Below the pieces are notes generated by a model. It was not told where the DNA came from. It made no database searches and was given only the letters and a program-made list of their open reading frames with translations. The position numbers and the translations under genes were made by a program. This document shows, piece by piece, positions 45,565-56,115 of a stretch of 64,000 nucleotides of DNA; within the stretch, counting starts at the first letter, position 1; every line of letters starts with the position of its first letter. Source of the stretch: an uncultured Acidimicrobiales bacterium (GTDB lineage: Bacteria; Actinomycetota; Acidimicrobiia; Acidimicrobiales; SZUA-35); NCBI GenBank assembly GCA_937997485.1, contig CALKTH010000046.1:1-64000 (forward strand). Direction: 5' to 3'.

Positions 45565-45876
45565 CTAGCCCCTCATCTCTGCGAAGTCATCAGCGGTAGC
45601 TTCTGGGCGTCGCCGCTGGAGAGCCACCACGATGGAAAGCCCGACAACAACCTCAGCGGCTGCCACAACGAGCACGAAGAACACGGCGGTCTGTCCCGCC
45701 AGGTCGCCCAATGCTGTGGAGAACGCCACGAACGTGAGGTTCACGGCGTTCAACATGAGCTCGACGCACATGAACATCACCAGCGGGTTCCGGCGAGTGA
45801 GCAACCCGAACGCGCCAATGGCGAACAGGACGGCGCTCAGCACCAGATACCAGGTTTCAGTGATCACGAGATCCAC
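45565..45876 (-). CDS. nuoK: NADH-quinone oxidoreductase subunit K (second complex I)
   Basis: A 103-residue, three-helix ND4L-type subunit. The conserved Glu residues sit in [29 protein letters not shown] and in the following [17 protein letters not shown]. The C-terminus is a polar tail ([14 protein letters not shown]). It lies 19 bp after nuoJ and 3 bp before nuoL. Confidence 0.95.
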   Translation of the reverse strand: MDLVITETWYLVLSAVLFAIGAFGLLTRRNPLVMFMCVELMLNAVNLTFVAFSTALGDLAGQTAVFFVLVVAAAEVVVGLSIVVALQRRRPEATADDFAEMRG

Positions 45877-45895
45877 TTGACTGCTCCTGCTCGAC

Positions 45896-46501
45896 TCACC
45901 GGATGGACGTACCCGGCTCGTTGACCACGAGGTCCTCGCCGCCCTGGTTGCGGACCAACACCACAGCTCCCACCGTGGCGATCGTCAGCAGCAGCGCGGT
46001 GGCCTCGAACGCCAGGATGTTACGAGTGAACAGGTCGGCCGCCAACTGGTTGACGTCGGCCTGATTGGGATCGATGGGGGTCACGGCGCCAGCGCGGCCG
46101 GTGATGGCCGTGTTCGTAGCGACGTCTTGGTCGAGAGCGTCGGTCCCGCCGCCGGAAAGGAACAGCCCGCCCAGTGCGAGGAGCAGCATCAAACCGGCGC
46201 CCGCGGCAGCGAGCGCCTTCTGACCGACGAGCGGCTCGATCGAGGTGTCTTCGGCTTGGTCCACACCAAGCAGCATGATCACGAACAGGAAGAGCACGAC
46301 GATGGCGCCGGCGTACACAACGACCTGTACCAGGGCGAGGAAGTGCGCCTCCTGAATGATGAAGAGCACGGCCACACCGAAGAAGGTGGCGATCAACGAC
46401 AGAGCCGAGTGGACCGGGTTGCGGAAGGTGATGACGCCGAGGGCGCCGCCGATGACGATGGCGGCCGAGATGGCGAAGACGATGACGTTGACGATCTCCA
46501 T
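45896..46501 (-). CDS. nuoJ: NADH-quinone oxidoreductase subunit J (second complex I)
   Basis: A 201-residue ND6-type membrane subunit. The signature [57 protein letters not shown] is present, with about five helices and a longer polar loop ([18 protein letters not shown]) between helices 4 and 5. Its ATG shares one base with the nuoI stop (TGATG). Confidence 0.95.
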   Translation of the reverse strand: MEIVNVIVFAISAAIVIGGALGVITFRNPVHSALSLIATFFGVAVLFIIQEAHFLALVQVVVYAGAIVVLFLFVIMLLGVDQAEDTSIEPLVGQKALAAAGAGLMLLLALGGLFLSGGGTDALDQDVATNTAITGRAGAVTPIDPNQADVNQLAADLFTRNILAFEATALLLTIATVGAVVLVRNQGGEDLVVNEPGTSIR

Positions 46502-47232
46502 CAGTGGTGACCGCCTTGTTCATGAGCGCCGTGTTCATGAGCGCCGTGTTCATGAGCGCCGTGTGCATCGAGATCGGCCTCAACCGCTTCAACGACCTGA
46601 TCTTCAGGGTTGTCCTGGCCGACCTCGGGAGCGCGAACGCCGTAGCCGAGTTCCCCGGACCACGCCGCACTGTTTTCGTAGGAGGCCTTGCCGGCCGGCG
46701 CCGTGGCTCGCATCCACCCCGAGGTGTGCTCGTCTTCACCTGGACGCCAGTCTTCCCACGGAAGGTGCTGCGGGAGGCCGTCATCGCCAACCAGCAGTTC
46801 GTTCTTGGTGTAGATCGCATCTTCCCGGTTCAGGAAGGAGAACTCGAAGAGCTTGGATTCGGTGATGGCTTCGGTTGGGCATGCCTCGACGCAGAGATCG
46901 CAGTGGATGCACCGCAGGTAGTTGATCTCGTACACGAACCCGAAGCGCTCACCGGGAGACTTGGGGTCCTCGGGGTCGTTCTCGGCACCGCGCACGTAGA
47001 TGCACTTGGCCGGGCAGACACCGGCGCAGAGCTCGCAGCCGATGCACTTCTCCATGCCGTCTTCGTACCGATTGAGGACGTGGCGACCGTGGGCTCGCGG
47101 CGGCTTGGGCGCCTTCTGGTCTTTGTCGGAGATCTCACCCTTGCGGTTGGTCTTGCCCGCTCGGTACTCCTTGGTGGTGACGCCTTCGCCCCACTTCTTG
47201 AACGTGACGGCAAACCCTTCGAGGTAACCCAT
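46501..47232 (-). CDS. nuoI: NADH-quinone oxidoreductase subunit I (second complex I) with His-rich C-terminal tail
   Basis: A 243-residue 8Fe-8S subunit with [15 protein letters not shown] and [15 protein letters not shown] motifs for N6a and N6b and the anchor [14 protein letters not shown] at the N-terminus. It is about 70 residues longer than usual. The extra C-terminus contains an acidic segment followed by four near-identical AHEHG units and ends GAHEQGGHH. The repeats come from a 15-bp tandem DNA repeat (46521-46565). Such His-rich tails often bind Ni, Zn or Cu ions. The stop overlaps the nuoJ start, and the start overlaps the nuoH stop. Confidence 0.95.
   Translation of the reverse strand: MGYLEGFAVTFKKWGEGVTTKEYRAGKTNRKGEISDKDQKAPKPPRAHGRHVLNRYEDGMEKCIGCELCAGVCPAKCIYVRGAENDPEDPKSPGERFGFVYEINYLRCIHCDLCVEACPTEAITESKLFEFSFLNREDAIYTKNELLVGDDGLPQHLPWEDWRPGEDEHTSGWMRATAPAGKASYENSAAWSGELGYGVRAPEVGQDNPEDQVVEAVEADLDAHGAHEHGAHEHGAHEQGGHH
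46521..46565. repeat. 15-bp tandem repeat, three copies, inside nuoI
   Basis: CATGAGCGCCGTGTT is present at 46521-46535 and 46536-46550, and with one change at 46551-46565. On the coding strand each unit adds five residues (AHEHG-type), extending the histidine-rich tail of NuoI. Copy-number change would leave the frame intact. Confidence 0.9.
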
Positions 47233-48596
47233 CAGTGCTCACCTCCCGGTCGATCGGCGGTTCCGGCGACACCGAGTGGCGGCGCCAGATCGGCGGTCAC
47301 GTTGACTGTCCCCATGCCGTCGGCACCCTCGACCGCCCCGGACATGCCATTGCCAACCACCCGGAGGCCGGCGGCCTCGAGGCGGTCGGCGCGTGCATTG
47401 TTGATGGCCTTGGCCAGCAGAGCCCAACCGAGCCCGAGAATGCCGAGTCCGATGAGCAGGATCAGGCCGGTGTCGAGGACGCTGTCGCCGAACACATCGA
47501 CCGAGCCGTCCTGAGCGATCCGGATCGAACCGAGGATGAGCAGCCATGCCAGCGAGAGCGGAATGAGGATCTTCCAGCCAAGGTCCATGAGCTGGTCGTA
47601 GCGAACACGAGGGAGCGTTGCTCGGAACCAGACGAACACGAACAGGAAGACGATCAGCTTGGCGAAGAACCAGAAGAAGCCGACGGCTGGGCCGAGCACG
47701 GCGCCACCGGGGTTGGGACCGGCCGGGCCTCCGAAGAAGAGCGTGACGATGATGGCGCCCATGGTGACCGTGTTCATGAACTCGGCCAGGAAGAAGAGGG
47801 CGAAGCGGATCGAGGAGTACTCGGTGTGGAAACCGCCGACCAGTTCCTGCTCGGCCTCGACGAGGTCGAACGGCGGCCGGTTGAGCTCAGCCGTGCCGGC
47901 GATCAGGAAGACCACGAACGGCACGAAGCCGGTGACGATGACGTTCCAGTTCGGAATGAAACCGGCAAAACCGGCGCCAGCCTGGCCGACGACGATGTCG
48001 TGCGTGCTGAGCGAGCCGGCAACGAGGATTACGGCGGCAAGCGAAAGCCCGAGCGCCGCCTCATAGGAGATGGCCTGGGCAGAAGCGCGCACCGAGCCGA
48101 GCAGCGGGTACTTCGAGCCGGAGGACCAACCAGCGAGCAGGATGCCGTAGATGCCGAGCGAGCTCATGGCCAGGAAGAAAAGGATGCCGATGGGCAGGTC
48201 GGCGACCTGCCAGAAGAACTCACGGCCACCGATCGTGGTGCTGCCGTTTCCGCCGTCGCTGAAGTCTCCAGCAATGGGGACGAGGGTGAAGGTCAGGAAC
48301 GCCGGGATGAGCGAGAGGTACGGCGCCAGCTGGAAGACGAAGCGGTCCGAACGGGTCGGGATGATGTCTTCTTTGAAGAAGAGCTTGATGCCGTCAGCAA
48401 GCGTCTGCAGCAGACCAAACGGGCCGGTCACGTTCGGTCCGATGCGGTTCTGCAGGCGGCTGACCACCTTGCGTTCGAACCAGACCATCAGCATCGTGGC
48501 CACGAGGCAGATCACGAACGACGCCACGACCATGACCATGACGATCACGAAGTCCCAGAAGTCGACGCCATCGGCGAGGAAAGGATGACCGCCCAT
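47232..48596 (-). CDS. nuoH: NADH-quinone oxidoreductase subunit H (second complex I), C-terminally extended
   Basis: A 454-residue ND1-type subunit. Signatures are [79 protein letters not shown] and [26 protein letters not shown]. It is about 100 residues longer than the first NuoH, with an additional predicted helix and a soluble Gly/Ala-rich tail after residue 385. One-base overlaps join it to nuoG and nuoI. Confidence 0.95.
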   Translation of the reverse strand: MGGHPFLADGVDFWDFVIVMVMVVASFVICLVATMLMVWFERKVVSRLQNRIGPNVTGPFGLLQTLADGIKLFFKEDIIPTRSDRFVFQLAPYLSLIPAFLTFTLVPIAGDFSDGGNGSTTIGGREFFWQVADLPIGILFFLAMSSLGIYGILLAGWSSGSKYPLLGSVRASAQAISYEAALGLSLAAVILVAGSLSTHDIVVGQAGAGFAGFIPNWNVIVTGFVPFVVFLIAGTAELNRPPFDLVEAEQELVGGFHTEYSSIRFALFFLAEFMNTVTMGAIIVTLFFGGPAGPNPGGAVLGPAVGFFWFFAKLIVFLFVFVWFRATLPRVRYDQLMDLGWKILIPLSLAWLLILGSIRIAQDGSVDVFGDSVLDTGLILLIGLGILGLGWALLAKAINNARADRLEAAGLRVVGNGMSGAVEGADGMGTVNVTADLAPPLGVAGTADRPGGEH

Positions 48597-51001
48597 CAGC
48601 CGACCGTGACCCTGATCTCAGAGATCGCCACACCAGCATCGATGAGGCTGCCGGCATCGAAACCAGGCAGGCGGAAGGGAATGTGGGCCGCGCCCTTCGG
48701 CACACCAGCGTCGGCACGGGCGGGCACGGTGAACGAACCAGCCCTTGTCTCCACGGTCACGTCGGTGCCGTCGGTGATGCCCAGTCCGGAGAAGTCCGAG
48801 GGCGAGAGCGCCAAGGTTGCTTCTGCGGGCAGGTTCGCCAAGGAGGGCGACTGTTGCACCATCGTTCCGAGGTCCCAGAGCTTGCGATCGACCACCAGCC
48901 GGAGACCGTAGCCGTCAGATGACGGGGCTACGACTGGATCGCCGAAGTCCGGCGCATCGCCAGTGGTGACAACCACGGGCCCATCGTCTGAAGTGGCCAA
49001 GCCATCCCAGTCGACGGAGGCGAAATCGGAGACCGAGGCAGAGAGGTCGGCTCGGAGTTCCTCGAGGCTGATGAAGCCGAGATCGGAACCGGTGGCAGCA
49101 GCGACTTCCGCCGCAATCATCCAGTCGGCTCGAGCTTGCCCAGGAGGGGTGACCTTGGCTTGGAGCGGCGAAAGGCGACCCTCGAGGTTCACGAAGCTGC
49201 CGTCGACCTCGCCGAAGCCGGCGGCCGGGAGCACCACATCGGCGTTCTCGCCGGACTCGGTGAGGAAGGTGTCGACGGCGATGATGTTGTCGACCCGTTC
49301 GAGTGCTCGCTCCGCAAGTGCTCGGTCCGGGAAGTCAGCCAGGGGGTCGGCGCCGAGCAGCACGATGGTGTCGATCTTGCCGGTGGCGGCACCGCGGAGA
49401 ATGCCCTCGGTGTCGAGTCCATCAACGGCACCGGGCGAGAGGCCCATGGCCAAGGCGCCGTGCACGTTGCCTCGGCGGAGGCCGGACAGGTAGCGGGCGC
49501 TTGGCACGAGACGAGCAAAGGCAGCCAGCGCATCAACGGTGAAGTCGGCGGACTCGGCCAGGTTGCCTCGACCCACCACGATGGTGACGGGTCGATCGCT
49601 ACCGAGGAGGTCGGCCATGGCTGACAGGGTGGCTGGCTCAACGCCGCCGACGGCCTGATCGAGATTCCCATCGGCCAGCGCAGCAACAACGGTTCCGACG
49701 GTGCCCGGCACCGGGTGGGCCGAGACGGCCGCGTGCGGAGCCAGACCGGTGGTCCGAGGCGTGAGCTCAATGAGCGACGCGCCGTCCTCAACGGCGGCGT
49801 GACGCAGACGAAGGAACAGTGAGGGCAGCTCTTCCTTGGCATCGACACCCAGCAGCACCACCACACCACCGGCAGCGGTTGCCTCAGCGATGGTGGCCTT
49901 GGGCAGTCCGGCCATCACCTGAGCGGGAAGGCCATCACCCAGTTGGGCATCAATGTTCTGAATCTGAGCGTGCTGTCGGAGCAGCTTGGCCCAGGCGTAC
50001 TGGCCTTCGAGCGGCAGGCGAGCGCCACCAATCACACCAGTGCGATCCGGGCCTGCGGCCAACGCGGTTGCGACCTTGCGCGCAGCGTCGGTCCAACGGG
50101 CGGGCTCGAGACCCTCCCCGTTGTCGATCATGGCGTCGGTCAGCCGGTTCTCCGAGTCGTTGGCCTCGTAGCCAAAGCGATCCTTATCGGAAAGCCAGCT
50201 CCAGTTGACGGCCTCGGAGTCCACTCCGAGCACGCGCACGAGGCGGTCACCGGAGGACTGGAGCACGATGCGAGCACCGGTGCTATCGACGGTGGAGGTG
50301 CTTTCGATCTCGGCCAGGTCCCACGGACGGGCTTTGAAGCGATACGGCTGGGCCGTGAGGGCGCCGACCGGGCAGATCTGCACCGTGTTGCCGCTGAAGT
50401 ACGACGAGAACGGGTGATCCGGGAAGGTGTTGACCTGGGTCTGGGCCCCCCGGTCCATGAAGTGAATGAGCGGATCGCCCGCGACTTCGTCGGCGAAACG
50501 TGTGCACCGATCGCAGAGGATGCAACGCTCACGATCGAGGTAGACGAGATCGGAAATCGGAATCGGCTTTTCGTAGTGACGCTTCTCTTCAACGAAGCGG
50601 CTCTCGCCGGGACCGTAGGAGTAGGCGTTGTCCTGGAGCGGGCACTCGCCGCCCTTGTCGCACACCGGGCAGTCGAGGGGGTGGTTGATCAGCGTGAGCT
50701 CGAGGATGCCGTCCTGAGCCTGCTTGGTCGATTCACTCTCGGTGTTGACCACCATGTCAGGCGACACCGTCAGCATGCAGCTGGGCTGCAGGCCAGGGCC
50801 CCGACCGGTGTCGACCTCGACGAGGCACATCCGACACATGCCGACGGGCTTCATCCGCGGGTGGTAGCAGAAACGCGGAATGTGCTCGCCGTTGCGCTCG
50901 CACGCGTCGATGAGCATCTCTCCTGGCTTGGCCTCCATGGCCTTGCCGTTCAGCGTGAACGGAATCCCCGTCGTCGCTTCCGTGGGTTCGGTCGCCGTCA
51001 T
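48596..51001 (-). CDS. nuoG: NADH-quinone oxidoreductase subunit G (second complex I)
   Basis: An 801-residue peripheral subunit. The N-terminal 2Fe-2S domain (cluster N1b) has CYHPRMKPVGMCRMC; the His-Cys ligands of N5 are in HPLDCPVCDKGGECPLQD; N4 ligands are in RCILCDRCTRFADEVAGD. The remaining part is the molybdopterin-oxidoreductase-like domain, which in complex I has lost the cofactor. Its ATG overlaps the nuoF stop by four bases, and its stop overlaps the nuoH start. No equivalent is encoded in the first nuo operon. Confidence 0.95.
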   Translation of the reverse strand: MTATEPTEATTGIPFTLNGKAMEAKPGEMLIDACERNGEHIPRFCYHPRMKPVGMCRMCLVEVDTGRGPGLQPSCMLTVSPDMVVNTESESTKQAQDGILELTLINHPLDCPVCDKGGECPLQDNAYSYGPGESRFVEEKRHYEKPIPISDLVYLDRERCILCDRCTRFADEVAGDPLIHFMDRGAQTQVNTFPDHPFSSYFSGNTVQICPVGALTAQPYRFKARPWDLAEIESTSTVDSTGARIVLQSSGDRLVRVLGVDSEAVNWSWLSDKDRFGYEANDSENRLTDAMIDNGEGLEPARWTDAARKVATALAAGPDRTGVIGGARLPLEGQYAWAKLLRQHAQIQNIDAQLGDGLPAQVMAGLPKATIAEATAAGGVVVLLGVDAKEELPSLFLRLRHAAVEDGASLIELTPRTTGLAPHAAVSAHPVPGTVGTVVAALADGNLDQAVGGVEPATLSAMADLLGSDRPVTIVVGRGNLAESADFTVDALAAFARLVPSARYLSGLRRGNVHGALAMGLSPGAVDGLDTEGILRGAATGKIDTIVLLGADPLADFPDRALAERALERVDNIIAVDTFLTESGENADVVLPAAGFGEVDGSFVNLEGRLSPLQAKVTPPGQARADWMIAAEVAAATGSDLGFISLEELRADLSASVSDFASVDWDGLATSDDGPVVVTTGDAPDFGDPVVAPSSDGYGLRLVVDRKLWDLGTMVQQSPSLANLPAEATLALSPSDFSGLGITDGTDVTVETRAGSFTVPARADAGVPKGAAHIPFRLPGFDAGSLIDAGVAISEIRVTVG

Positions 51002-52440
51002 GCATCAACCTCTAGCGCGTCAATCGATGTTTCGCCCCCGGGACGAGACTCGGGGAGGGCCGAAGCCCCGATTTTCGCCTCGAACTCGCCGCGGAAACGA
51101 CGGATAGCCGAAGTGATCGGGGCCACCGACGAGGGGCCGAGGGGACAGATCGTGGTCTGCTTGGGCGGGAACGGAACGGCGTCGAGTTCTTCGTCGCCGA
51201 ACGAGGCCACAGGGTAGGTCCCGGGGCTGATGTTCTTGCCGATGTCGATCAACAGATCGATGTCTTCGGGGCGACCGAGACCATCGTTGATCCGCTGCAG
51301 GACTTTCTCTTCCCAGCTCGTGCCTTCACGGCACGGCGTACACTTGCCGCACGACTCTCGAGCGTAGAAGCGCACGAGACGGAGCGCCGCTTTCACGATG
51401 TCGGTGGTCTCGTCCATCACCATGATGGCGCCGGAGCCAAGCATGGAACCGGCGGGACCGACCTCGGAGGCTTCGATCTTGATGTCGAGTTGGTCTCCGA
51501 AGAACCACGGGGCAGAACCGCCACCGGGTACGAAGGCCTTCAGTTCGTTGTCGTCCTTGATGCCCTGTGCGTAGTTCTCGCCGTAGAAGAGATCACGGAA
51601 GCTGACCACGCCCTGCTCGACTTCGTAGACGCCGGGTCGTTTCACGTGGCCGCTGATCGCCAGCATGCGAGTGCCGGGCGACTTCTCGGAGCCGTACTTC
51701 TTGTACTCGTCGGCACCGTTCACCATCAGCCAGGGCAGGTTGGCGAGGGTCTCGACGTTGTTCACGATCGTGGGCTTCATGTAGACGCCCTTCGCCGCAG
51801 GGAAGAACGGCGGCTTGAGACGAGGCATGCCCCGGTTGCCCTCGAGGCTTTCGATGAGGGCCGTCTCTTCGCCGACGATGTAGGCGCCGGCACCCCAGTG
51901 CAGCACCACGTCGATGCCGACGTCGGTGCCGAGAATGTTCTTGCCGCAGTAGCCGGCTGCGTACGCGTCGTTGAGCGCCTGCGCGATGTTCTCCTGCGCC
52001 TGCGCCATCTCGCCCCGCACATAGAGGAAGCACTGATTCAGGCCAAGTGCGTAGCAAGCAATCAGGCAGCCCTCGATGAGCTGATGCGGATCGCGCTCCA
52101 TGAGGAGACGGTCCTTGTAGGTGCCGGGCTCGGACTCATCGCCGTTGACCACGAGATAACGAGGCCAGACCGGAGGCATGAAGCCCCACTTGATACCGGC
52201 AGGGAAGCCAGCGCCACCCCGTCCGAGCAGAACGGCGTCTTTCACCTCTTGGGCGATCTCGGCCGGGTTCTTCTTGAGCGCGGCCTTCAGCCCGTCGTAG
52301 CCACCGGTGGACAACGAACGCTCGAGCGTGTGGCTGTCCTCGTAGCCAAAGCGGCTGGTGACGATCTTCGGACCCTCGTTGTCTACATAGCCGGGGGCGT
52401 ACTCGACGTAGTCGTTGGTGTGGGAGCCGTTCGCACTCAT
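50998..52440 (-). CDS. nuoF: NADH-quinone oxidoreductase subunit F, NADH/FMN-binding (second complex I)
   Basis: The start is the ATG at 52440 ([14 protein letters not shown], 480 residues), which overlaps the nuoE stop (TGATG). A longer frame runs antisense-like through nuoE and is rejected. The FMN/NADH site is [18 protein letters not shown] and the second glycine-rich region is [31 protein letters not shown]-like. Cluster N3 ligands are in [13 protein letters not shown] with a fourth Cys in TTICPLGPS. It oxidises NADH and passes electrons to NuoE/NuoG. It is the entry point that the first complex I lacks. Confidence 0.95.
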   Translation of the reverse strand: [480 protein letters not shown]

Positions 52441-53060
52441 CAGGCGTTCTCCTCGGCGGGCAGGCGGCTCGTGAACCAGGCCGGCGTTCCCGTGGTTTCG
52501 GGCGGGGTGATCCCGGCCTCGCGGTCGGCCGTGATGTGCTGACGAACCTTGGCGAGCGTGCCGTGATCGGGAATGTCCTTGCGCTTTCCGCTCCGCAAAT
52601 CGTCGACCATCTTGTCGAAATCGCTGTGCTCGAGGCGGAGCTCGTAGCGGTAGTTCACCTGGAGGCACGGGGCCTCGGTGCAGGCCGCAATGCACTCGAC
52701 GTCTTCGAGCGTGAACAGCCCGTCGTCGGTGGTGCCGCCAGCTCGGATGCCCAGCTTCTCTTCGGCGTGGTGCAGAAGTTCTTCGGCTCCCAACAACTGG
52801 CAGGAGAGGTTCGTACAGATGTCGATCTTGTACTTGCCCACCGGGTGCAGCACGAACATCTCGTAGAACGTGCAGGTGCCCATGACCTCGGCCGGCGTGA
52901 CACCGATCAGCTCAGCGATGTGCTCCATCGCATCGTTGGCCACGTAGCCGTCCTGCTCCTGGGCGAGGTGCAGCATCGGAATGAGGGCCGACTTGGCTCG
53001 GGGGTAGTGCGACAGCAGTTCCTTGGCAATCGCCTCGTTGGCCGGCGAAAGGCGGCTCAT
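52440..53060 (-). CDS. nuoE: NADH-quinone oxidoreductase subunit E (second complex I)
   Basis: The start is the ATG at 53060 (MSRLSPANEAIAKELL, 206 residues) because it overlaps the nuoD stop by four bases. A longer frame would cross into nuoD. The 24-kDa family thioredoxin-like fold is seen in MLHLAQEQDGYVANDAMEHIAELIG, and the [2Fe-2S] N1a ligands are Cys in DICTNLSCQLLG and ECIAACTEAPCLQVN. It has about 40 extra polar residues at the C-terminus compared with standard NuoE. Confidence 0.95.
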   Translation of the reverse strand: MSRLSPANEAIAKELLSHYPRAKSALIPMLHLAQEQDGYVANDAMEHIAELIGVTPAEVMGTCTFYEMFVLHPVGKYKIDICTNLSCQLLGAEELLHHAEEKLGIRAGGTTDDGLFTLEDVECIAACTEAPCLQVNYRYELRLEHSDFDKMVDDLRSGKRKDIPDHGTLAKVRQHITADREAGITPPETTGTPAWFTSRLPAEENA

Positions 53061-54388
53061 CGGTCGACCTCCCCGAGAATCGGATCGACGCTGGAGATGA
53101 TGGCCACGCCATCCGCCAGCAGGGAGTCCGCCATCATGTGCGACATTGACTGGAGATTCACGAAGCTCGGTCCTCGGAAGTGCATGCGGTAGGGCTTGGA
53201 AGAGCCATCGGAGACGATGTAGCAACCAAGCTCACCACGAGGTGACTCGACCGCAACGTACGCCTCGCCCTCGGGAACCTTGAACCCCTCGGTGAAGATC
53301 TTGAAGTGATGGATCAGCGCTTCCATCGACTCATCGATACGGGCCCTCGGCGGCGGGGTGACCTTGGTGTCCTGCACCCGGTAGTCGCCCTTCGGCATCT
53401 GATCAACGATTTGACGGACGATCCGCATCGACTCGCGGATCTCGTTGAGCCTGATCGCGTAACGATCGAAGCAGTCGCCATAGGTCCCGACCACAACATC
53501 GAACTCGACCTGATCGTACGCCAGGTATGGCATGTCACGACGGAGGTCCCACGGCACACCAGTGCTGCGAAGAATGGGGCCAGTGGCCGACAAGGCGATG
53601 GCCTCATCGGCAGTGAAGTTGCCGACACCCTGGAGTCGGTCGCGCCAGATCGGCTGACCGGTCATGAGGATGTCGTACTCCTCCAGACGAGGCGGGAGCA
53701 TGTCCATGAGGGCGAGCACTTCGTCGCGCCAGCCGTCCGGCAGATCCGCAGCCACGCCGCCAGGACGGATGTAGTTGTGGTTCATCCGCAAGCCGGTGAC
53801 CATCTCGAAGAAGCGGAGCACTTGTTCACGCTCACGCCAGCCGTAGATCATCATCGACACGGCACCGAGATCCATGCCGTTGGTGGCCATGAAGAGCAAG
53901 TGCGAGGAGATGCGGTTCATCTCGCTCATGAGCATGCGGATCCAGGTGGCCCGCTCGGGGATCTCGACGTCGAGCAGCTTCTCGACCGTGAGGGAGAACG
54001 CGAGCTCATTGAAGAACGGAGCGGCGTAGTCCATCCGCGTCACGTTGGTGGGGCCCTGGAGATAGGTGAGGTTCTCGGCGGTCTTCTCCATACCGGTGTG
54101 GAGGTAGCCGATCACGTGCTTGGAGCGACGAACGGTTTCACCGTCGAGCTCCAGCATCAGGCGGAGCACACCGTGCGTGGAGGGGTGAGCGGGACCCATG
54201 TTGACCAACATGGTTTGGTCGTTCTCGCCTGCCAGCGGACTGTCGACGAGCTCCGCGGCGCGCACCTCGGACATCCGGAGGACAGCGTTGCGTCGGGGCA
54301 GCTTGTGCAGCTGGCTCGCCTCAGACGCGACGACATCGACACTCTCAGCGGCGTCGATGGTCTCGTTTTCGTTCTCGATGATCGTCAT
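53057..54388 (-). CDS. nuoD: NADH-quinone oxidoreductase subunit D (second complex I)
   Basis: A 443-residue 49-kDa-type subunit. It has NMGPAHPSTHGVLRLMLELDGETV and the quinone-site stretch GYLHTGMEKTAENLTYLQGPTNVTRMDY. The N-terminal 50 residues (Glu/Ala-rich, MTIIENENETIDAAES) are an extension. It ends in LGEVDR, the usual family C-terminus. It follows nuoC after a 64-bp gap that, unlike the first operon, contains no coupled ORF. Confidence 0.95.
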   Translation of the reverse strand: MTIIENENETIDAAESVDVVASEASQLHKLPRRNAVLRMSEVRAAELVDSPLAGENDQTMLVNMGPAHPSTHGVLRLMLELDGETVRRSKHVIGYLHTGMEKTAENLTYLQGPTNVTRMDYAAPFFNELAFSLTVEKLLDVEIPERATWIRMLMSEMNRISSHLLFMATNGMDLGAVSMMIYGWREREQVLRFFEMVTGLRMNHNYIRPGGVAADLPDGWRDEVLALMDMLPPRLEEYDILMTGQPIWRDRLQGVGNFTADEAIALSATGPILRSTGVPWDLRRDMPYLAYDQVEFDVVVGTYGDCFDRYAIRLNEIRESMRIVRQIVDQMPKGDYRVQDTKVTPPPRARIDESMEALIHHFKIFTEGFKVPEGEAYVAVESPRGELGCYIVSDGSSKPYRMHFRGPSFVNLQSMSHMMADSLLADGVAIISSVDPILGEVDR

Positions 54389-54452
54389 GGTGTCTGCTCG
54401 TTCTCAGGAGAGGCAGGTCTGCATATGTCGACGCGTGAGCACCCGAAGGTGA

Positions 54453-54980
54453 TCAGCGAGCGGGCGGAGCGCCCTTGAACTGCACGGGGATGGCGCCGGT
54501 GGCGAAGTCCTTGCGCAGTGGGTGGCCTTCCCAGGTCTCAGGCATCAGGATGCGAGAGAGATCGGGGTGGCCGGTGAAGGTGATACCGAACATGTCGAAG
54601 ACTTCTCGCTCCAGCGTGTCCACGCCGGGGAAGACCTCGTAGAGGGAGTCGATCACGGGGTCAGCGGCGCTGACTTGGGCGCGGGCACGGATGCGCTCAC
54701 GCCGTTCATGTGAAATGAAGTTGGCGACGACCTCGTAGCGCTCCGGAGCGATGCCAGCCGGGAGCTGCCGGTTGCTGGCGAAGGTGAGGTAGTCGACCGC
54801 CGTGATGTCGACGCACATGTTCCAGCCGTCGAGGTACAGCGCGGCAGCGGTGGCCTTCCAGGCCTCGGCGGCGGGGTGGATGACCTTCTGGTCGAGCGAC
54901 CAGCTGACGGGACAGCCGTACGCCATCTCCGCCTCCGGTTCGCTGGACTCCTCCGCCACCTCTTCGGTTTCGTCGCTCAT
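54453..54980 (-). CDS. nuoC: NADH-quinone oxidoreductase subunit C (second complex I)
   Basis: A 175-residue 30-kDa-type subunit. It begins with an acidic segment ([19 protein letters not shown]) and carries the family's [68 protein letters not shown]. The ATG overlaps the nuoB stop by four bases. It is structural in the peripheral arm near NuoB/NuoD. Confidence 0.95.
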   Translation of the reverse strand: MSDETEEVAEESSEPEAEMAYGCPVSWSLDQKVIHPAAEAWKATAAALYLDGWNMCVDITAVDYLTFASNRQLPAGIAPERYEVVANFISHERRERIRARAQVSAADPVIDSLYEVFPGVDTLEREVFDMFGITFTGHPDLSRILMPETWEGHPLRKDFATGAIPVQFKGAPPAR

Positions 54981-55570
54981 CGCTTCGATCCGAGTGTGAT
55001 CATGGACGATTCGCCCTGTCCGTCACGCTGCTCGACGATGATGCCGGCACCGGCGCCACCGTTCGCTTCGCGGCGACGCATGATCTCGCCGGTCTCGATC
55101 TGCGTGTGCAGGGTCTCGATGGCGTGCAGCAGCGTTTCGGGGCCGGGCGGGCAGCCGGGGGCGTACACATCGACGGGAACAATCTGATCGACGCCCTGGA
55201 CGATGGCGTAGTTGTTGAACATGCCACCGCTGGAAGCGCAGACGCCCATCGAGATGACCCACTTGGGTTCCATCATCTGGTCGTAAATCTGGCGAAGGAC
55301 CGGCGCCATCTTCTGGCTGACTCGACCGGCGACGATCATCACATCGGCCTGACGAGGAGAGGCTCGGAACACTTCCATGCCCAGACGGGCGATGTCGTAG
55401 TGCGAGCCGCCCGTGGCCATCATCTCGATCGCGCAGCACGCCAATCCGAAGGTCGCTGGCCATGACGAGCGGGAACGAGACCAGCGGACGAGGTTCTCGA
55501 CCTGGCCGGTGACAAAGTTGTGTTCAAGGCCAGCGAGGCCGTCGTCCTTGACGTTCTGCACCAGGCTCAT
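54977..55570 (-). CDS. nuoB: NADH-quinone oxidoreductase subunit B (second complex I)
   Basis: A 197-residue subunit carrying the N2 cluster: tandem Cys in [10 protein letters not shown], one Cys in GVCASSGG and one in [13 protein letters not shown]. The C-terminal 30 residues are a basic extension after the conserved core. Four-base overlaps join it to nuoA and nuoC. Confidence 0.95.
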   Translation of the reverse strand: MSLVQNVKDDGLAGLEHNFVTGQVENLVRWSRSRSSWPATFGLACCAIEMMATGGSHYDIARLGMEVFRASPRQADVMIVAGRVSQKMAPVLRQIYDQMMEPKWVISMGVCASSGGMFNNYAIVQGVDQIVPVDVYAPGCPPGPETLLHAIETLHTQIETGEIMRRREANGGAGAGIIVEQRDGQGESSMITLGSKR

Positions 55571-56094
55571 GAGGCAACTACCGTTTCGAGGTCGTGATCG
55601 GTTGTGGCACCCGAACGGGCAACTGCGGGTTCGAGGTCGCGCACATCAGCGCCACGACCATCGAGGCCGACACGACGAACCGTGCTGGAAGACGTGCGGT
55701 GAGATCCGACCATGGCCGGCTGGCGACGGTTGACCTGCAGCGGCCCCCAGTCGAGCGCTCCCTTGGAGACCAGATAGAGGAACGACTCGAAGACGAGTGC
55801 GGAGAAGATCGTGATGGCGACCAGGCCGAACAGGCCGAGGCTGCGGTGCACGAGCGCCCACGGGTACAGGAACACGATCTCGATGTCGAACACGATGAAG
55901 AGCATGGCGACCAGGTAGAAGCGAACCGGGAAGCGCTGAGGCGGCTCGCGTCCAGGGACGATGCCGCATTCGTAGGGGGCAAACTTCGCCACGGTGGGTC
56001 GACGGGGGGCAAGAAGCCCGGACGCTACGAAGCTACCCGCAGCGAACAGGGCGCCGAGGACGACGAGGGCCAACACCGGCAGGTACTGAGCCAT
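55567..56094 (-). CDS. nuoA: NADH-quinone oxidoreductase subunit A (second complex I) with C-terminal extension
   Basis: A 175-residue ND3-type subunit; standard length is about 120. Three helices and the loop [40 protein letters not shown] are intact, including the conserved Cys of YECG that is Ser in the first NuoA. The last 55 residues are soluble, polar and unlike other NuoA. It starts 21 bp after the end of an uncharacterised membrane-protein gene of the cytochrome cluster, with no sign of a terminator, so the cytochrome and nuo genes probably share transcription. Confidence 0.95.
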   Translation of the reverse strand: MAQYLPVLALVVLGALFAAGSFVASGLLAPRRPTVAKFAPYECGIVPGREPPQRFPVRFYLVAMLFIVFDIEIVFLYPWALVHRSLGLFGLVAITIFSALVFESFLYLVSKGALDWGPLQVNRRQPAMVGSHRTSSSTVRRVGLDGRGADVRDLEPAVARSGATTDHDLETVVAS

Positions 56095-56115
56095 GATGAC
56101 TTTTCCTCTCGTTCG

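Noticed and set aside
52441-52695. Upstream extension of nuoF by 85 codons
   Set aside because: The extension runs through nuoE in another frame and is Arg/His-rich. The ATG overlapping the nuoE stop gives normal length and N-terminus.
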